A program made the position numbers and the translations under genes. A stretch of 64,000 nucleotides of DNA from Yersinia frederiksenii ATCC 33641 (GTDB lineage Bacteria > Pseudomonadota > Gammaproteobacteria > Enterobacterales > Enterobacteriaceae). Location of the stretch: positions 603,351 to 667,350 of the forward strand of contig NZ_KN150731.1 in the NCBI RefSeq assembly GCF_000754805.1. Direction: 5' to 3'. This document shows positions 1-11,873 of the stretch, one piece after another. Position 1 is the stretch's first letter. Each line of letters starts with the position of its first letter. The notes below the pieces were generated by a model, which was not told where the DNA came from, did not search any database, and saw only the letters and a program-made list of their open reading frames with translations.

Positions 1-1
1 G

Positions 2-379
<378 letters not shown>

Positions 380-407
380 AAAAACCCGGCCTAAGTGCCG
401 GGTTTTT
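380..407. terminator. Intrinsic terminator between cmoB and cutC
   Basis: A-run, GC-rich stem (AACCCGGC / GCCGGGTT) with loop CTAAGT, then a T-run. It directly follows the cmoB stop. Being flanked by A and T runs, it can act in both directions, but cutC ends 75 bp further on, so cmoB is the likelier user. Confidence 0.85.
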
Positions 408-481
408 AATAAGCTGACATCAGTCAGTGATGCGGGTGAGCGAATGCCGCTAACAACGCTGTAGCACCAAGGCCGCAGGGT

Positions 482-1246
482 CTAAGCTGACTGCGGTAAA
501 GGCGCGCCCATCACCAACAAACTCTTCATCGCTTCAACCACTTCACCATCGACACAATAATGAGCGAACTCATCAACATCACTGTCTGCGCACATGGTGA
601 CACCTGCTTTACGGTATTTCATGCTTGAGGGGACAAGGCGCCCGGCTGAACTGTGGAGCTCGCGGATACCGGCATCAATAAATTTCTGCATATTGGTCAG
701 GCGCACCCCCGCCCCAGCCATAATAACGGGCCCTTGATCTTTGGTTGCAGCCACTAAATCTTTCAATAATGCCAACCCCAGCTCCGCATTCTGCTGCTGG
801 CCGGAGGTTAAAATCCGCGCCACGTTAAGATCGGCTAATTGCTGTAACGCCACCATTGGGTTTTGGCACATATCAAATGCGCGATGGAACGTGACCGCCA
901 ATGGCCCGCTGATTGACATAATTTCCCGCATCCGAGGCATATCAATGTGACCATCTATATCCAGCAATCCCACCACAACCCCTGCGAAACCCATATCGCG
1001 AATTCGGGCTATATCATTCTTAATGATGGCAAAATCATTATTGCTATAACAAAAATCGCCACCACGAGGACGGACGATCGGGTGGACAGGGATAGTGACC
1101 GTCTCTCTGGCTTGCATTAGAGCACCGATACTCGGCGTCAAGCCCCCTTCAGACTGGCCGCAGCATAATTCAATCCGGTCGGCTCCTGCCTTTTCTGCTA
1201 TTTGCGCACAATCTACGCTATAGCAACAAATTTCCAATGTAGTCAT
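482..1246 (-). CDS. cutC: CutC family copper homeostasis protein
   Basis: A 254-residue CutC protein, a TIM-barrel cytoplasmic protein historically linked to copper tolerance in E. coli; its biochemical role remains unsettled. The opening [14 protein letters not shown], the early segment [18 protein letters not shown] and the central [11 protein letters not shown] are characteristic of the family. Length matches the E. coli protein (about 248). It converges on cmoB and lies upstream (in map order) of yecM on the same strand, with a 250-bp gap to it. The start is the first ATG and agrees with the family N-terminus. Confidence 0.9.
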   Translation of the reverse strand: MTTLEICCYSVDCAQIAEKAGADRIELCCGQSEGGLTPSIGALMQARETVTIPVHPIVRPRGGDFCYSNNDFAIIKNDIARIRDMGFAGVVVGLLDIDGHIDMPRMREIMSISGPLAVTFHRAFDMCQNPMVALQQLADLNVARILTSGQQQNAELGLALLKDLVAATKDQGPVIMAGAGVRLTNMQKFIDAGIRELHSSAGRLVPSSMKYRKAGVTMCADSDVDEFAHYCVDGEVVEAMKSLLVMGAPLPQSA

Positions 1247-1496
1247 TCTCTCCCCCGTTTGATGGATGCCACTGCGACAGGCATATATCCATATTATTTC
1301 TGAACATATAAATAGACATTCAACAATTACACTGTTGAATAAATAAAATACTGAATATATCGTTCACGCTAAAACAGAATGTAAGCAAAGGTGCTGAAGC
1401 ATTTACTATGGCACTCATTTTGAATCCATGAGTAGATGTCAGTCACAGTGATAACCATAAGTGATAGTCGGTATTGAAATAAATAACCCATATACG

Positions 1497-2057
1497 TTAG
1501 TCATTGCGTTCGCTATCCACTATTTGCCACAAAGTGTAAGGGTGAAACTTAATGGTTATCTCGCCATCACTCACCGCCAGTGTCGGGTTAGCCAAGCGCT
1601 CATGCTCCCCTTGTGGTGAACTAAACTTGGAAGAAATCCCTTCTGGCAATGTGGCGGGTAATAAGGCCAGCGCACGTTGGTGTAGCGTCTGCGGGTCACC
1701 AGGCAATACCAGCTCAATGTGCTCCCACCCTTCATGAGGATAGTGAGTCTTCCCCGGATATGGCAATTCAACACAATCTATTTGCCATGGCCCGACGGCG
1801 AGTGGTTGCGCCAATTTGAACAGGCAAATCGGTCGCCCATTAATTTGCGACTCGGACATCAAATGACCACACTGCTCTAATCCACTGCGCCATCGTTGCG
1901 CGGTTTCCGTCTGATGGCAGCGCAATGAAATATGATCAGCACTGAATTGCGTCAAATCCAGCGTTAATTTCGCTGCGAAAATAACCAACTTTTGTTCAAA
2001 ACACGGTAAGTCAGTTAATAAGTCCTGTAATTCGACAATACTTCTCAGGCCGCTCAT
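1497..2057 (-). CDS. yecM: YecM family VOC-fold protein
   Basis: A 186-residue protein of the YecM family, a small cytoplasmic protein with a vicinal-oxygen-chelate fold and no firmly assigned reaction. Family-like segments include ADHISLRCHQTE near residues 40-50, GRPICLFKLAQPL and HEGWEHIELVLPG in the C-terminal half; the histidines and glutamate in these segments are the kind of residues that bind metal in VOC proteins. It lies divergent from argS, as in other enterobacteria. An AAGGAAAA purine stretch precedes the ATG on the minus strand. Function is unknown. Confidence 0.85.
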   Translation of the reverse strand: MSGLRSIVELQDLLTDLPCFEQKLVIFAAKLTLDLTQFSADHISLRCHQTETAQRWRSGLEQCGHLMSESQINGRPICLFKLAQPLAVGPWQIDCVELPYPGKTHYPHEGWEHIELVLPGDPQTLHQRALALLPATLPEGISSKFSSPQGEHERLANPTLAVSDGEITIKFHPYTLWQIVDSERND

Positions 2058-2414
2058 CTTATTTTCCTTTTAAACTGTTATTTCCCGCATCGAAGCGGCC
2101 ATAATCTACCGTTATTAACGTTAATCAGCCATATTTAATCTGATTGTTTTATGACTTTACATTATTCATTGCTAATAAAATTGTCTGCTGCGTTTTTGTC
2201 GAAATAACCACCTCAAATAGATTAGCCGCAACCGTAGGCCTGATGCTGACGTCGGGGGGCAAATATGGTATAAATCTTGCCATCTTGTGACTAACGTTCT
2301 GTCAGACCATCACGCCACCGGTCATTCTTTTGTGGTGTCATGTTTTGGCTCCGTTTGAATTAACTGGCACACAGATGCTCTTGTGTGTCTTTTGTGCGTA
2401 ATTAAGGTAACCCG
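2058..2414. promoter_or_regulatory. Divergent yecM/argS intergenic region
   Basis: This 357-bp gap separates two divergently read genes, so it must hold both promoters. AT-rich stretches occur around 2110-2170. AAGGTAACCCG sits just ahead of the argS GTG and is its ribosome binding site. I see no gene or clear operator in it. Confidence 0.5.
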
Positions 2415-4145
2415 GTGAATATTCAGGCTCTTCTCTCAGATAAAGTCAGCCAGGCGCTGATTGCAGCAGGTGCTCCAGCAGGCAGCGAAGCTCAAGTTCG
2501 CCAATCTGCTAAAGCACAATTTGGCGATTATCAAGCTAACGGTGTTATGGCCGTTGCCAAAAAACTGGGTATGCAACCCCGACAACTGGCAGAAAAAGTC
2601 ATTGAACTGCTCGATCTTGATGGCATTGCCAGCAAAGTTGAAATTGCCGGTCCCGGTTTTATCAATATCTTTCTTGATCGCCAATGGGTTGCCAGTAAGG
2701 TAGAACACGCGCTGACGGCACCAAAACTGGGCGTTGCACCGGTCGAACCGCAAACTATCGTGGTGGACTATTCGGCGCCTAACGTGGCAAAACAGATGCA
2801 TGTGGGCCACCTGCGCTCAACGATCATCGGTGATGCGGCGGTACGAACTTTAGAGTTCTTGGGCCACAACGTCATTCGTGCTAACCACGTTGGTGACTGG
2901 GGTACCCAGTTTGGTATGCTGATTGCCTATCTGGAAAAAATGCAGAACGAAAATGCCAGCGACATGGGCTTATCCGATCTGGAGCTTTTCTATCAACAGG
3001 CCAAGAAAACCTATGATGAAGATGAAGAGTTTGCCCAGCGCGCCCGTGCCTATGTGGTAAAACTGCAAGGCGGCGACGAATATTGCCGTCAAATGTGGCG
3101 TAAATTGGTGGATATCACCATGGCGCAAAACCAGATTGCTTATGACCGCCTGAATGTCACCTTGACCAAAGATGATGTAATGGGTGAAAGTTTGTATAAC
3201 GCTATGCTGCCGGGCATTGTTGCCGACTTGAAAGCCAAAGGTCTAGCGGTGGAAAGCGACGGAGCAACCGTCGTATATCTGGATGAGTATAAGAACAAAG
3301 ATGGTGAACCAATGGGCGTCATCATCCAGAAAAAAGATGGCGGCTACCTCTACACCACCACTGACATTGCTTGTGCCAAATATCGTTATGAGACACTCGG
3401 TGCAGACCGTGTGCTCTACTACATCGATACCCGTCAGCACCAGCATCTGATGCAGGCCTGGACTATCGTGCGAAAAGCAGGCTATGTCCCTGAGTCCGTG
3501 CCACTTGAGCACCACATGTTTGGTATGATGTTAGGTAAAGATGGCAAGCCATTCAAAACCCGCTCCGGTGGTACCGTCAAACTCTCTGATTTGCTGGATG
3601 AAGCCATTGAGCGTGCGGGTAAACTGATTGCAGAGAAAAACCCGGACATGCCTGCGGATGAACTGAAGCAGGTTGTTGAAGCCGTCGGTATCGGTGCGGT
3701 TAAGTATGCCGACCTGTCAAAAAGCCGTACCACTGACTATATCTTCGACTGGGATAACATGCTGGCGCTGGATGGTAATACGGCACCTTACATGCAATAT
3801 GCTTATACCCGTGTAGTCTCGATATTTAAGCGCGCTGGTATCGATGAAAACAGCCTGACACTGCCATTGGTCATTACAGAAGATCGTGAAGCCGCACTGG
3901 CAACCCGGCTGCTCCAGTTTGAAGAAGTCATCACGACCGTTGCCCGCGAAGGCACACCGCACGTGATGTGTTCTTATCTGTATGACCTGGCCGGTCTGTT
4001 CTCCAGCTTCTATGAACATTGCCAGATCCTGAATGCAGAAAGCGAAGAGAGTCGTCAGAGCCGCCTGAAGCTAGCTATGCTGACAGCAAAAACCTTGAAA
4101 CAGGGGCTGGATACCTTAGGCATTCAGACTGTTGAGCGCATGTAG
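2415..4145 (+). CDS. argS: Arginyl-tRNA synthetase
   Basis: Class I synthetase of 576 residues that charges tRNA-Arg with arginine in the cytoplasm. The HIGH signature appears as HVGH in [10 protein letters not shown] near residue 130. The KMSKS loop is replaced by a [17 protein letters not shown] segment near residue 380, which is normal for ArgS. The C-terminal DALR tRNA-binding domain ends in [10 protein letters not shown], as in E. coli (577 aa). The start is GTG at 2415, with AAGGTAA upstream; the sequence [11 protein letters not shown] matches the family start. A strong terminator follows. Confidence 0.97.
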   Translation: MNIQALLSDKVSQALIAAGAPAGSEAQVRQSAKAQFGDYQANGVMAVAKKLGMQPRQLAEKVIELLDLDGIASKVEIAGPGFINIFLDRQWVASKVEHALTAPKLGVAPVEPQTIVVDYSAPNVAKQMHVGHLRSTIIGDAAVRTLEFLGHNVIRANHVGDWGTQFGMLIAYLEKMQNENASDMGLSDLELFYQQAKKTYDEDEEFAQRARAYVVKLQGGDEYCRQMWRKLVDITMAQNQIAYDRLNVTLTKDDVMGESLYNAMLPGIVADLKAKGLAVESDGATVVYLDEYKNKDGEPMGVIIQKKDGGYLYTTTDIACAKYRYETLGADRVLYYIDTRQHQHLMQAWTIVRKAGYVPESVPLEHHMFGMMLGKDGKPFKTRSGGTVKLSDLLDEAIERAGKLIAEKNPDMPADELKQVVEAVGIGAVKYADLSKSRTTDYIFDWDNMLALDGNTAPYMQYAYTRVVSIFKRAGIDENSLTLPLVITEDREAALATRLLQFEEVITTVAREGTPHVMCSYLYDLAGLFSSFYEHCQILNAESEESRQSRLKLAMLTAKTLKQGLDTLGIQTVERM

Positions 4146-4165
4146 TTTTCATTGTGACGCACAAC

Positions 4166-4194
4166 AAAAAAGGCCCCTAGGGGCCTTTTTTTAT
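4166..4194. terminator. Bidirectional terminator between argS and murJ
   Basis: A perfect GC-rich stem (AAGGCCCC / GGGGCCTT) with loop TA is flanked by an A-run and a T-run. It lies between the convergent ends of argS and murJ and can serve both. Confidence 0.88.
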
Positions 4195-4205
4195 CGCTGA
4201 AAGAT

Positions 4206-5741
4206 TCAGTTGGTTCTGCGCGCAAAATCACGCAGTTTAAAGCCAAGTAAAGCCAGTGCCCCGAAGTAGGCAATGACCCCCGCCACCACGATGGCAGCCA
4301 GTCGCAACAAACGATATGCCATACCGCCAATATCCCAAGCAGGCATCACCCATAACAATGCAAGCAACACTGCAGACATCACCACAACACCAATAACCAA
4401 TTTCGTTAGGAACACCGCCCAGCCTGGTTGCGGCTGGAAGATATCCTGCTTACGCAATTGCCAATATAGCAAGCTAGCATTCAGACAAGCCCCTAGGCCA
4501 ATCGACAGTGATAAACCCGCATGTTTAAGTGGCCCGATGAAAATCAGGTTCATCACCTGAGTTAATATCAGCGTGATAATGGCAATCTTGACTGGCGTTT
4601 TAATGTTCTGGCGCGAGTAGAACCCCGGAGCCAGCACTTTCACCACAATTAGCCCCATTAAACCGACGGAATAGGCCACCAGCGCACGTTGTGTCATCAT
4701 CGCATCAAAAGCGCTGAACTTCCCATACTGGAATAACGAAACCACCAACGGCTTCGCTAAAATGCCCAAGGCGACCGCACTGGGTAGCGCCAACAAGAAG
4801 CACAGACGCAGGCCCCAATCCATCAGTTTGGAGTATTCATCATGGTTACCGCTGGAGAAACTTTTGGCCAACGAGGGCAACAGAATTGTCCCCAAAGCCA
4901 CCCCCAAAACACCGGATGGGAACTCCATTAATCGGTCAGCATAATACATCCATGACACTGAACCTGAGACCAAGAATGATGCAAAAATAGTATTGATAAT
5001 CAGTGAGATTTGGCTAACTGACACCCCGAGTATCGCCGGCCCCATTTGGCGCATCACTCGCCAAACACCCGCGTCACGCAATGACAAACGCGGCAATACC
5101 AACATCCCTATTTTTTTCAGATGGGGCAGTTGATAACCCAATTGCAATACACCACCGACCACCACAGCCCAGGCCAGTGCCATCACTGGCGGATTAAAAT
5201 AAGGGGCGGCAAATAGCGCAAAACCTATCATGCTGATATTGAGGAAGGTGGGCGCAAAAGCCGGGATGGAAAAACGGTTCCAGGTATTAAGAATTGCCCC
5301 AACTAATGATGCCAGGGAAATCAGCAAGATATAAGGAAAAGTGACCCGCAAAAGCGCAGAAGTTAACGCAAACTTATCCGGTGTATCAGTAAAACCTGGG
5401 GCAGTAATAAAAATAACCCAAGGGGCTGCCAGCATCCCTAACAGCGTGACGACCGCCAGAATTAAGGTCAACAGACCAGAAACGTAGGCCACAAATGTCC
5501 GAGTGGCTTCCTCACCCTGCTGGCTTTTATATTCAGCCAAAATAGGCACGAAAGCCTGTGAAAATGCGCCTTCAGCAAAGATACGGCGCAGCAAATTAGG
5601 CAATTTAAATGCCACAAAAAAGGCATCCGTTGCCATACCCGCACCAAAAACCCGAGCCACAATCGCATCACGAGCAAAGCCTAATACGCGGGAAAACATG
5701 GTCATAGAACTGACAGCAGCCAGTGATTTCAATAGGTTCAT
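4206..5741 (-). CDS. murJ: Lipid II flippase MurJ (MviN)
   Basis: Polytopic inner-membrane protein of 511 residues in the MOP exporter superfamily. It moves lipid II across the membrane for peptidoglycan synthesis and is normally essential. The N-terminus [20 protein letters not shown] and the segment [21 protein letters not shown] carry the conserved arginines and the TDAFFVAF motif. About 14 hydrophobic segments can be seen. Length equals the E. coli protein. It is the last gene of the leftward rimJ-yceH-mviM-murJ series, 115 bp after mviM, so it may also have its own promoter. Confidence 0.96.
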   Translation of the reverse strand: MNLLKSLAAVSSMTMFSRVLGFARDAIVARVFGAGMATDAFFVAFKLPNLLRRIFAEGAFSQAFVPILAEYKSQQGEEATRTFVAYVSGLLTLILAVVTLLGMLAAPWVIFITAPGFTDTPDKFALTSALLRVTFPYILLISLASLVGAILNTWNRFSIPAFAPTFLNISMIGFALFAAPYFNPPVMALAWAVVVGGVLQLGYQLPHLKKIGMLVLPRLSLRDAGVWRVMRQMGPAILGVSVSQISLIINTIFASFLVSGSVSWMYYADRLMEFPSGVLGVALGTILLPSLAKSFSSGNHDEYSKLMDWGLRLCFLLALPSAVALGILAKPLVVSLFQYGKFSAFDAMMTQRALVAYSVGLMGLIVVKVLAPGFYSRQNIKTPVKIAIITLILTQVMNLIFIGPLKHAGLSLSIGLGACLNASLLYWQLRKQDIFQPQPGWAVFLTKLVIGVVVMSAVLLALLWVMPAWDIGGMAYRLLRLAAIVVAGVIAYFGALALLGFKLRDFARRTN

Positions 5742-5856
5742 AGATTTTTCTAATAGACTTGAATGACAAAACTGGCGCTAGTCTACGTAATCAATACTGA
5801 ATAGCCACTGATAGATGTAACAAATTAATGGCCCATTATTATTTACGCTTATATAG

Positions 5857-6786
5857 CTATGGTTGCAAAATACGCTCAATCATCCGTTGCGCATAAATAG
5901 CCTGCTCACCAGAGACTAGTGGCGCGGTTTGGTTACTGACGGCGGCAATAAAGTGCTGCACTGCGCCACTAAACCCTCGCTGTTCCAGAGTTGTTTGCCA
6001 CCCCGGAGCTGGCAGGCTGGTCACTTGTCCCTCAGACTCCTGCTGCCACTGGCGCATATCGATAATCTGATAACAGGTTCCGGGGCTGACTGACTGCACA
6101 CTTTCTCGCTGGGTACCTGCATGTCGGTGCATACTGGTCGTTATGAAGCAATTACCCGCCTGAAAGTGGTGCTCGGCATAGAGCATTTGCCCCTGCTCAT
6201 TGGCTTGCACTGCTCCACTCAATAATATTGCCGCCTCGCCACCCAACCATAGTGCAGTATCGACCACATGCAGATAGTCATCAAGCAGCGTAAACCGTAC
6301 ATCATGTGGCCCAATACCATTGTGACGATGTTTCTCCATACGCAGGGAGGCCGGTTGGTTCATGTTTTGTTTAATCTGCTGATATAAAGGTGCAAAACGG
6401 CGATTAAACCCGACCATAAGAGCCAAGCGTTGCTGCTCAGCCAGCGTGATCAGTTGCTCAGATTGTTCGAGAGTATCGGCCAGCGGTTTATCGACATAAA
6501 CATGAATACCCGCCCGCAATAACTCACTCACCACCTGAAAATGGCTGGCGGTGCTACTGTGGACAAAAATAGCATCACAATCTGCGGCCAAAGTGTCCAG
6601 TCGTGAAAAATAACGCATCCGATAACTGTCACACACCGGTTGTGCTTTGACCTGATTCGGGGAGAAGGCTCCCACTAACTGCCAGCCCATCTCTTGAGTC
6701 AAGATGGGCAAATAGGCCTTTTGCGCAATTCCGCCAAGGCCAACCATGCCAACACGCAGTTTTTTGCCAATAGAAGGCTTTTTCAT
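5857..6786 (-). CDS. mviM: Gfo/Idh/MocA family oxidoreductase MviM (YceM)
   Basis: A 309-residue NAD(P)-dependent dehydrogenase-type protein whose substrate is unknown. The N-terminal Rossmann motif is VGMVGLGGIAQKAYLP, followed by the dinucleotide-domain segment FVHSSTASHF and the conserved VDKPLAD lysine-proline motif near residue 95. The C-terminal half is the Gfo/Idh alpha/beta domain. I take the ATG at 6786 as the start: it lies 10 bp after the yceH stop behind TAAGGA and matches the E. coli N-terminus. An in-frame upstream extension would overlap yceH. It is translated directly after yceH. Confidence 0.92.
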   Translation of the reverse strand: MKKPSIGKKLRVGMVGLGGIAQKAYLPILTQEMGWQLVGAFSPNQVKAQPVCDSYRMRYFSRLDTLAADCDAIFVHSSTASHFQVVSELLRAGIHVYVDKPLADTLEQSEQLITLAEQQRLALMVGFNRRFAPLYQQIKQNMNQPASLRMEKHRHNGIGPHDVRFTLLDDYLHVVDTALWLGGEAAILLSGAVQANEQGQMLYAEHHFQAGNCFITTSMHRHAGTQRESVQSVSPGTCYQIIDMRQWQQESEGQVTSLPAPGWQTTLEQRGFSGAVQHFIAAVSNQTAPLVSGEQAIYAQRMIERILQP

Positions 6787-6796
6787 AGCATCCTTA

Positions 6797-7438
6797 TTAA
6801 TCATCCAGTTGCAATAGCACTTCATCCAAACGTCGTGTTAGTACAATCACCTGCTGCTCAAGCTGAGCCACGCGAGCCTCAAGAGCGGTGGTGCCCCCCT
6901 CAGCACTCTCGTCAACTGGCAACGTTGGCGCAATATCACCACTGAATAGATGCATAAAGCGGCTTTCACGCTTACCCGGCTCACGAGCCAAACGCACCAC
7001 AAATGGCCCATCTTCGCGTAATGACAACTGAGTGAGAACCTCTTCAGTTTCAGCCACATCAGCAAACTCATACATCCGATTGGTTCGGGTACGTAATTCA
7101 CCTGGCGTCTGTGCGCCACGCAGTAATAATGTGGTGATCACCGCCAATTCAGCCGGTGAGAATTTAAGGTTACCAAACTCAGAGTTACAAAAACGATGTT
7201 CGTACTTCATTACCCGATTACCACTTTGGGTGCGGATAAGATGCTTTTTCAGTAGGAAATCCAGCGTCTGTTGCACTTCTGATTCAGACAACTCCATCAC
7301 CGGCTCACGGTTAGTTTTCTGATTACAGGCAATCGTTACGCCGTTAAGCGACATTGGATATTGCTCCGGCGTCGTCACTTGTTTTTCCAATAAACAGCCT
7401 ATAACTCTGGCTTCCAGTGCATTTAAACTGTGTTTCAT
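6797..7438 (-). CDS. yceH: DUF480 winged-helix protein YceH
   Basis: A 213-residue cytoplasmic protein of the YceH/DUF480 family, with two winged-helix-like domains and no proven function. The segment [24 protein letters not shown] at the N-terminus is diagnostic, as is [15 protein letters not shown] in the middle. The C-terminus is a predicted coiled coil ([20 protein letters not shown]). It sits 7 bp after rimJ and 10 bp before mviM, so the three are almost certainly co-transcribed. Confidence 0.9.
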   Translation of the reverse strand: MKHSLNALEARVIGCLLEKQVTTPEQYPMSLNGVTIACNQKTNREPVMELSESEVQQTLDFLLKKHLIRTQSGNRVMKYEHRFCNSEFGNLKFSPAELAVITTLLLRGAQTPGELRTRTNRMYEFADVAETEEVLTQLSLREDGPFVVRLAREPGKRESRFMHLFSGDIAPTLPVDESAEGGTTALEARVAQLEQQVIVLTRRLDEVLLQLDD

Positions 7439-7445
7439 CCTGACC

Positions 7446-8030
7446 TCAGCGAGTTGGCGTCCATTCTTTGTTAGTCAAAGCCGTCAATACATGATCACGC
7501 CATTGACCATCGATCAATAAATAATCTTTCGCGTAACCTTCGCGCTCAAAACCAAGGCGCTCAAGTAAATTACCACTGCGATGATTATGCGGCATATAGT
7601 TAGCCATAATACGGTGCATCCGCTCTTGGCGTTGCATATAACGAATCAGCGGCTGCAGTGCTTCAAACATTAAGCCCTGGCCTTGCCAGCGTTCACCTAA
7701 TGAATAGCCCAGGAAGCATGCATGGAATGAGCCTCGCAGTACATTGCTAAAATTTGCCACGCCACGCACTTCTTTTTCTTCTGGGTCTAACAAAATAAAA
7801 TAGTAGGCGCTGCCCTGTTTTTGCAGCTCCATAATCATTCCTAGCCGTGCCTGCCAACCAGAAGGCATACAGTGGCTTTGATCGCGCACCGGCTCCCACG
7901 GTTTTAGAAAAGCCTGATTCTCCGCATAATACTCTGCCATACGGTAAGCATCACGTTCGTTAACCAGCCGCAGTGTCATACGGTCAGTCGCCAAGCGTAT
8001 TTTAGGTGTTGCTGAATGATAGCCGAACAT
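7446..8030 (-). CDS. rimJ: Ribosomal protein S5 N-acetyltransferase RimJ
   Basis: GNAT-family acetyltransferase of 194 residues that acetylates the N-terminal alanine of ribosomal protein S5 using acetyl-CoA. The opening [13 protein letters not shown] and the end of the protein ([19 protein letters not shown]) are close to E. coli RimJ. The acetyl-CoA binding loop is in [15 protein letters not shown] near residue 110, and [19 protein letters not shown] follows. It heads the leftward series with yceH and mviM. Confidence 0.95.
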   Translation of the reverse strand: MFGYHSATPKIRLATDRMTLRLVNERDAYRMAEYYAENQAFLKPWEPVRDQSHCMPSGWQARLGMIMELQKQGSAYYFILLDPEEKEVRGVANFSNVLRGSFHACFLGYSLGERWQGQGLMFEALQPLIRYMQRQERMHRIMANYMPHNHRSGNLLERLGFEREGYAKDYLLIDGQWRDHVLTALTNKEWTPTR

Positions 8031-8321
8031 CTGCTCCCCTTGAGATATGCGCCGTACTTAATTTCGCGACAAATTTATCCTTCAATATACCTGTTGCGTC
8101 GTTGCCGCGTAAAACCACGCTTGCGCTCTTCCCACACATCATTACAACAAAATGCCCCGATAAAAGGACTTAAATGGCATTTTATTATGAAATTGCGGGT
8201 GAGGTAACGTATTGACGATAAAAAAATATTATCAATCTAGCCTCTATCGTTTCCGACAATTTGGGTACAAACTATAAGCGTAATTTCCACTCCCTCCTTT
8301 TTTAATGTCTGACGGTGAAGC

Positions 8322-9527
8322 ATGGCCTTGGTATCACAAGCCCGCAGCTTGGGTAAGTACTTTTTATTGCTCGATAACTTATTAGTTGTGTTGGGTTTCT
8401 TCGTTGTCTTCCCACTCATATCTATCCGATTCGTCGATCAATTGGGCTGGGCTGCGGTTCTCGTCGGGTTGGCGTTGGGATTAAGGCAATTGGTCCAGCA
8501 AGGGTTGGGTATTTTTGGTGGTGCTATTGCTGACCGCTTTGGCGCTAAACCCATGATAGTCACCGGCATGCTAATGCGCGCGGCAGGTTTTGCTCTCATG
8601 GCCATGGCGAATGAACCTTGGATTCTGTGGTTGGCTTGCGCGCTATCCGGCTTAGGTGGCACCTTATTCGATCCCCCGCGTACGGCGTTAGTGATTAAAC
8701 TCACTCGCCCACATGAACGTGGCCGCTTCTATTCCATACTGATGATGCAAGATAGCGCCGGTGCAGTGATTGGCGCATTGATCGGCAGTTGGCTGCTGCA
8801 ATATGATTTCCATTTTGTCTGCTGGACGGGCGCGGCTATCTTTATATTGGCAGCAGGCTGGAATATGTGGTTACTGCCCGCCTATCGCATCTCCACCGTA
8901 CGTGCACCAATGAAAGAGGGCTTGTTGCGAGTATTGCGTGATCGGCGCTTTGTGACCTATGTGCTAACACTGACCGGCTATTACATGCTATCAGTTCAGG
9001 TGATGTTGATGTTACCTATCATGGTCAATGAGATTGCCGGTTCACCTGCCGCAGTGAAATGGATGTATGCCATCGAGGCCGCACTTTCACTCACACTGCT
9101 CTATCCGATTGCTCGTTGGAGTGAAAAACGTTTTCGCCTTGAACAGCGTTTGATGTTTGGGTTGTTGATCATGACGTTAAGCTTGTTCCCGGTTGGTCTG
9201 ATTAGCCATCTGCAAACCCTGTTTATGTTTATTTGCTTCTTCTACATGGGCTCCATTATCGCCGAACCGGCACGCGAAACCCTGAGCGCTTCACTGGCAG
9301 ACTCCCGTGCTCGTGGCAGCTATATGGGCTTTAGTCGTCTTGGTCTGGCTTTGGGTGGCGCTATTGGCTATACCGGTGGTGGTTGGATGTATGATACCGG
9401 TCGCACCCTTGAAATGCCGGAGTTACCTTGGTTCTTGTTGGGTGTAATTGGATTAATCACACTAGCCGGGCTGTACTGGCAATTCAATCAGCGTCGTATC
9501 GAATCGGCGATGCTCAGCGGAAGCTAA
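8322..9527 (+). CDS. mdtH: MFS multidrug efflux protein MdtH
   Basis: DHA1-type major facilitator antiporter of 401 residues in the inner membrane with about 12 transmembrane segments. The inter-helix motif [15 protein letters not shown] near residue 65 is the classic MFS motif A, and [18 protein letters not shown] follows. Residues are nearly collinear with E. coli MdtH (402 aa). E. coli MdtH confers modest fluoroquinolone resistance when overproduced; that is family knowledge, not shown here. The start ATG at 8322 follows GACGGTGAAGC. It is divergent from rimJ, separated by 291 bp. Confidence 0.93.
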   Translation: MALVSQARSLGKYFLLLDNLLVVLGFFVVFPLISIRFVDQLGWAAVLVGLALGLRQLVQQGLGIFGGAIADRFGAKPMIVTGMLMRAAGFALMAMANEPWILWLACALSGLGGTLFDPPRTALVIKLTRPHERGRFYSILMMQDSAGAVIGALIGSWLLQYDFHFVCWTGAAIFILAAGWNMWLLPAYRISTVRAPMKEGLLRVLRDRRFVTYVLTLTGYYMLSVQVMLMLPIMVNEIAGSPAAVKWMYAIEAALSLTLLYPIARWSEKRFRLEQRLMFGLLIMTLSLFPVGLISHLQTLFMFICFFYMGSIIAEPARETLSASLADSRARGSYMGFSRLGLALGGAIGYTGGGWMYDTGRTLEMPELPWFLLGVIGLITLAGLYWQFNQRRIESAMLSGS

Positions 9528-9537
9528 TCAGTTATTT

Positions 9538-9576
9538 GCCGGAGCAGCTTTATCTCCGGCCCTAGCCTCTTTTTTC
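9538..9576 (+). terminator. Terminator after mdtH
   Basis: The stem GCCGGAG / CTCCGGC (9538-9544 with 9554-9560) is followed after a short spacer by a T-run (CTCTTTTTTC). The spacer before the T-run makes it less than ideal. Confidence 0.6.
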
Positions 9577-9757
9577 AAGATCCTCTGATTCAGGGTTATC
9601 TGATTGGCAATGGCCTGATACTGCCGCATTATCGTCCACCATCCCAAACCGCTATTGAACAAACACGGTTAATAATACAAAACAACTGATTAACCCGTTA
9701 CTATTGAGCAAATTCGTTTTGTTTGATGTGATGAGTGCATATTGCTACGAGGCTTTA

Positions 9758-10321
9758 ATGAATAAATTAATGTGGGGCGCAGCGGCGCTGATTGTGACGG
9801 CAACACTGGTTGGCTGCAACCAACTGACTCAGTACACCCTGAGCGAACAGGAAGTTAATGACTATCTGCAAAAGCATAATAACTATGAAAAGCAAATTGG
9901 CATTCCGGGTCTGGTGGATGCCCATATTACCCTGACTCAATTGCAGAGCCAGATTGGCCGAGCTGAACCCGGTAAAGTGACCTTGACCGGTAATGCTAAA
10001 GTCGATATCACCTCAATCCTTGGTCCACAAACGGCCGATATGACGCTGACGTTAAAAGCGCAGCCAACATTTGACCGTGAAAAAGGCGCTATTTTCCTGA
10101 AAAATATGGAATTGACTGATTACCAGGTCAAACCAGAAAAGATGGATTCAGTGATGAAAATGCTGGCACCTTATTTAAATCAGTCGTTGAAATCATATTT
10201 TGATCAACAGCCGGCCTATGTGTTAGACGGTGAAAAGAGTAAAGCAGAAGCGATGGCGAAAAAACTGGCGAAAGGTTTAGAAGTTAAGCCGGGGCAATTA
10301 GTCATCCCACTGACTGACTAA
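9758..10321 (+). CDS. yceB: YceB family lipoprotein
   Basis: A 187-residue DUF1439 lipoprotein of unknown function. The signal sequence ends in the lipobox LVGC, with the lipidated cysteine at residue 20; the following residues Asn-Gln suggest sorting to the outer membrane. The mature part contains YTLSEQEVNDYL and the repeating beta-strand pattern of this lipid-binding-like fold. I use the ATG at 9758, which follows ACGAGG and gives the E. coli length (186); an upstream in-frame start at 9704 would bury the signal peptide. Confidence 0.9.
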   Translation: MNKLMWGAAALIVTATLVGCNQLTQYTLSEQEVNDYLQKHNNYEKQIGIPGLVDAHITLTQLQSQIGRAEPGKVTLTGNAKVDITSILGPQTADMTLTLKAQPTFDREKGAIFLKNMELTDYQVKPEKMDSVMKMLAPYLNQSLKSYFDQQPAYVLDGEKSKAEAMAKKLAKGLEVKPGQLVIPLTD

Positions 10322-10370
10322 TTCTGCGGCCGGCTTATTCGCGCCAGATTAACTCGGGAGGAGCTCGAAA

Positions 10371-10931
10371 TCACTCCTCCGGGTTATCTGCCTCAGACAA
10401 CTCATCCCACATTGCCTGCAATGCTTCGCGGCTTAACTGTGCCAACGTGCGATAAAAACCGCTGGTGGCATGGGCTTCAACTTTACCCAGAAAACGGCCG
10501 CACCATGGCAGCAAATAATCATTAAACAGTGCCATTTGCGCCGCCACTTCATCTTCCGCGGCTTGGTCCTCCAGCCAGGATGCCGCAAGTAATAACCCAC
10601 CAAAATGGTCAGTTGGTCCATCACCCAAAGGCATACCGCGCTGTTGCAGAAAAGCCCTAACTTCCGGTTCTGCGCAGGCATCCTCATAATCCGAGCCATA
10701 AGGTGAAACGCTACGATCTTCCCCCACGAACAGGGCATTATAATCTGCGTTCAAGAGTTCCGGCTGATACTCTTGCTGTAAGCGAGTCAGTAATTCACTT
10801 TGCTCCAGCGGCCAATGCTGTTCCAACTTCCCCTGGCTTATTAGTGCAAAAAGAGGTTCCAACAGCGGGTCTTGTGGCTGGCGATAAAACAGTGAGCCAA
10901 GGATGCGGCACACCAGAGAAAAATCATTCAT
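10371..10931 (-). CDS. ycdY: TorD-family chaperone YcdY
   Basis: A 186-residue cytoplasmic redox-enzyme-maturation chaperone. The N-terminus MNDFSLVCRILGSLFYRQPQDPLL and the DYNALFVGED segment match YcdY. In E. coli YcdY helps load zinc into YcdX and affects swarming; here ycdX is directly upstream (60-bp gap, same strand), so the pair is conserved. The family resemblance to DmsD/TorD is clear, but there is no molybdoenzyme operon next to it, which favours the YcdY assignment. Confidence 0.92.
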   Translation of the reverse strand: MNDFSLVCRILGSLFYRQPQDPLLEPLFALISQGKLEQHWPLEQSELLTRLQQEYQPELLNADYNALFVGEDRSVSPYGSDYEDACAEPEVRAFLQQRGMPLGDGPTDHFGGLLLAASWLEDQAAEDEVAAQMALFNDYLLPWCGRFLGKVEAHATSGFYRTLAQLSREALQAMWDELSEADNPEE

Positions 10932-10991
10932 TCACATTTTCCTGTTTCTTATACGTTTTAAAATCCATTTGTGACAACGTCACAATAAAAG

Positions 10992-11729
10992 CTACAATTC
11001 TGCTAACTCAGGGATCGCAGGACGGCCACGTTGCTCAAGATAATTCAGTAAACGACGTGGACTGACATTCAAAATCCGCTCTTGTGGAAAATTCACCTCA
11101 GCAATGATACGTTCGCAATGCTCAAAGATCCCCAATGAATAAGCAATATGGGAATCAGAACCCAGCGCCAACCAGCCGCCAGCATCTCGCACCGCAGCCG
11201 CGATCGCACGGCAATTAGTTTCACTCCCTTTGCGCGAATGTGTGAAAGATGAGTTGTTCAACTCCAAAGCCACATTGTAGTGGGCGGCGGCTTCGGCAAT
11301 GGCTTTAATATCAACGGGATATTTAGGGTTTCCGGGATGGCTGATGATATGCACATTGCCCTGCGCCATGGTGGCAATCATGGCTTGGGTATTGGCAGCC
11401 TTATCTTGTGGTGGGAATACCGGCTCATGGAAACCAGCAATCAACAGATCGATAGCATCGAACATGGGCCCGGTGCAATCAATGTCCCCTTCGAGATTTT
11501 TAATATTCGCTTCGATACCGCGCAAAATCCCGACACCGTCAACCAATCGTGGCCATACCCGCATATTCATAAAATGCCAATAATGGGGAGCATCAGCCAT
11601 GTCCGGGCCGTGGTCAGTAATGGCAAACAGTTTGATATTTTTCAGCTTAGCTTCGGCGATATAATCGTGCAGGGTACTATAAGCATGAGTGCTGGCGATG
11701 GTATGCATATGTAAATCAACAGGATACAT
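10992..11729 (-). CDS. ycdX: PHP-domain zinc phosphatase YcdX
   Basis: A 245-residue member of the PHP phosphoesterase family with a trinuclear metal site. Metal-ligand motifs are visible in order: DLHMHT (residues 5-10), [20 protein letters not shown] and [11 protein letters not shown]. The start is the ATG at 11729 because this gives the E. coli length of 245 and begins [10 protein letters not shown]; an upstream extension is possible but has no family support. It pairs with ycdY, its proposed chaperone. Confidence 0.93.
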   Translation of the reverse strand: MYPVDLHMHTIASTHAYSTLHDYIAEAKLKNIKLFAITDHGPDMADAPHYWHFMNMRVWPRLVDGVGILRGIEANIKNLEGDIDCTGPMFDAIDLLIAGFHEPVFPPQDKAANTQAMIATMAQGNVHIISHPGNPKYPVDIKAIAEAAAHYNVALELNNSSFTHSRKGSETNCRAIAAAVRDAGGWLALGSDSHIAYSLGIFEHCERIIAEVNFPQERILNVSPRRLLNYLEQRGRPAIPELAEL

Positions 11730-11873
11730 GACTACTCCACAAAGTCTTTTAAGGCGAGATAGATTTTTTGCAGGCAAAGCATAGTCCGCTAATGATAGCA
11801 GGAATTCTTCTCATCTACAGCGCTAAAAACCTCACCTGCCAACCACTCCCCAGTAAACTCAGGAGCCCTCAAA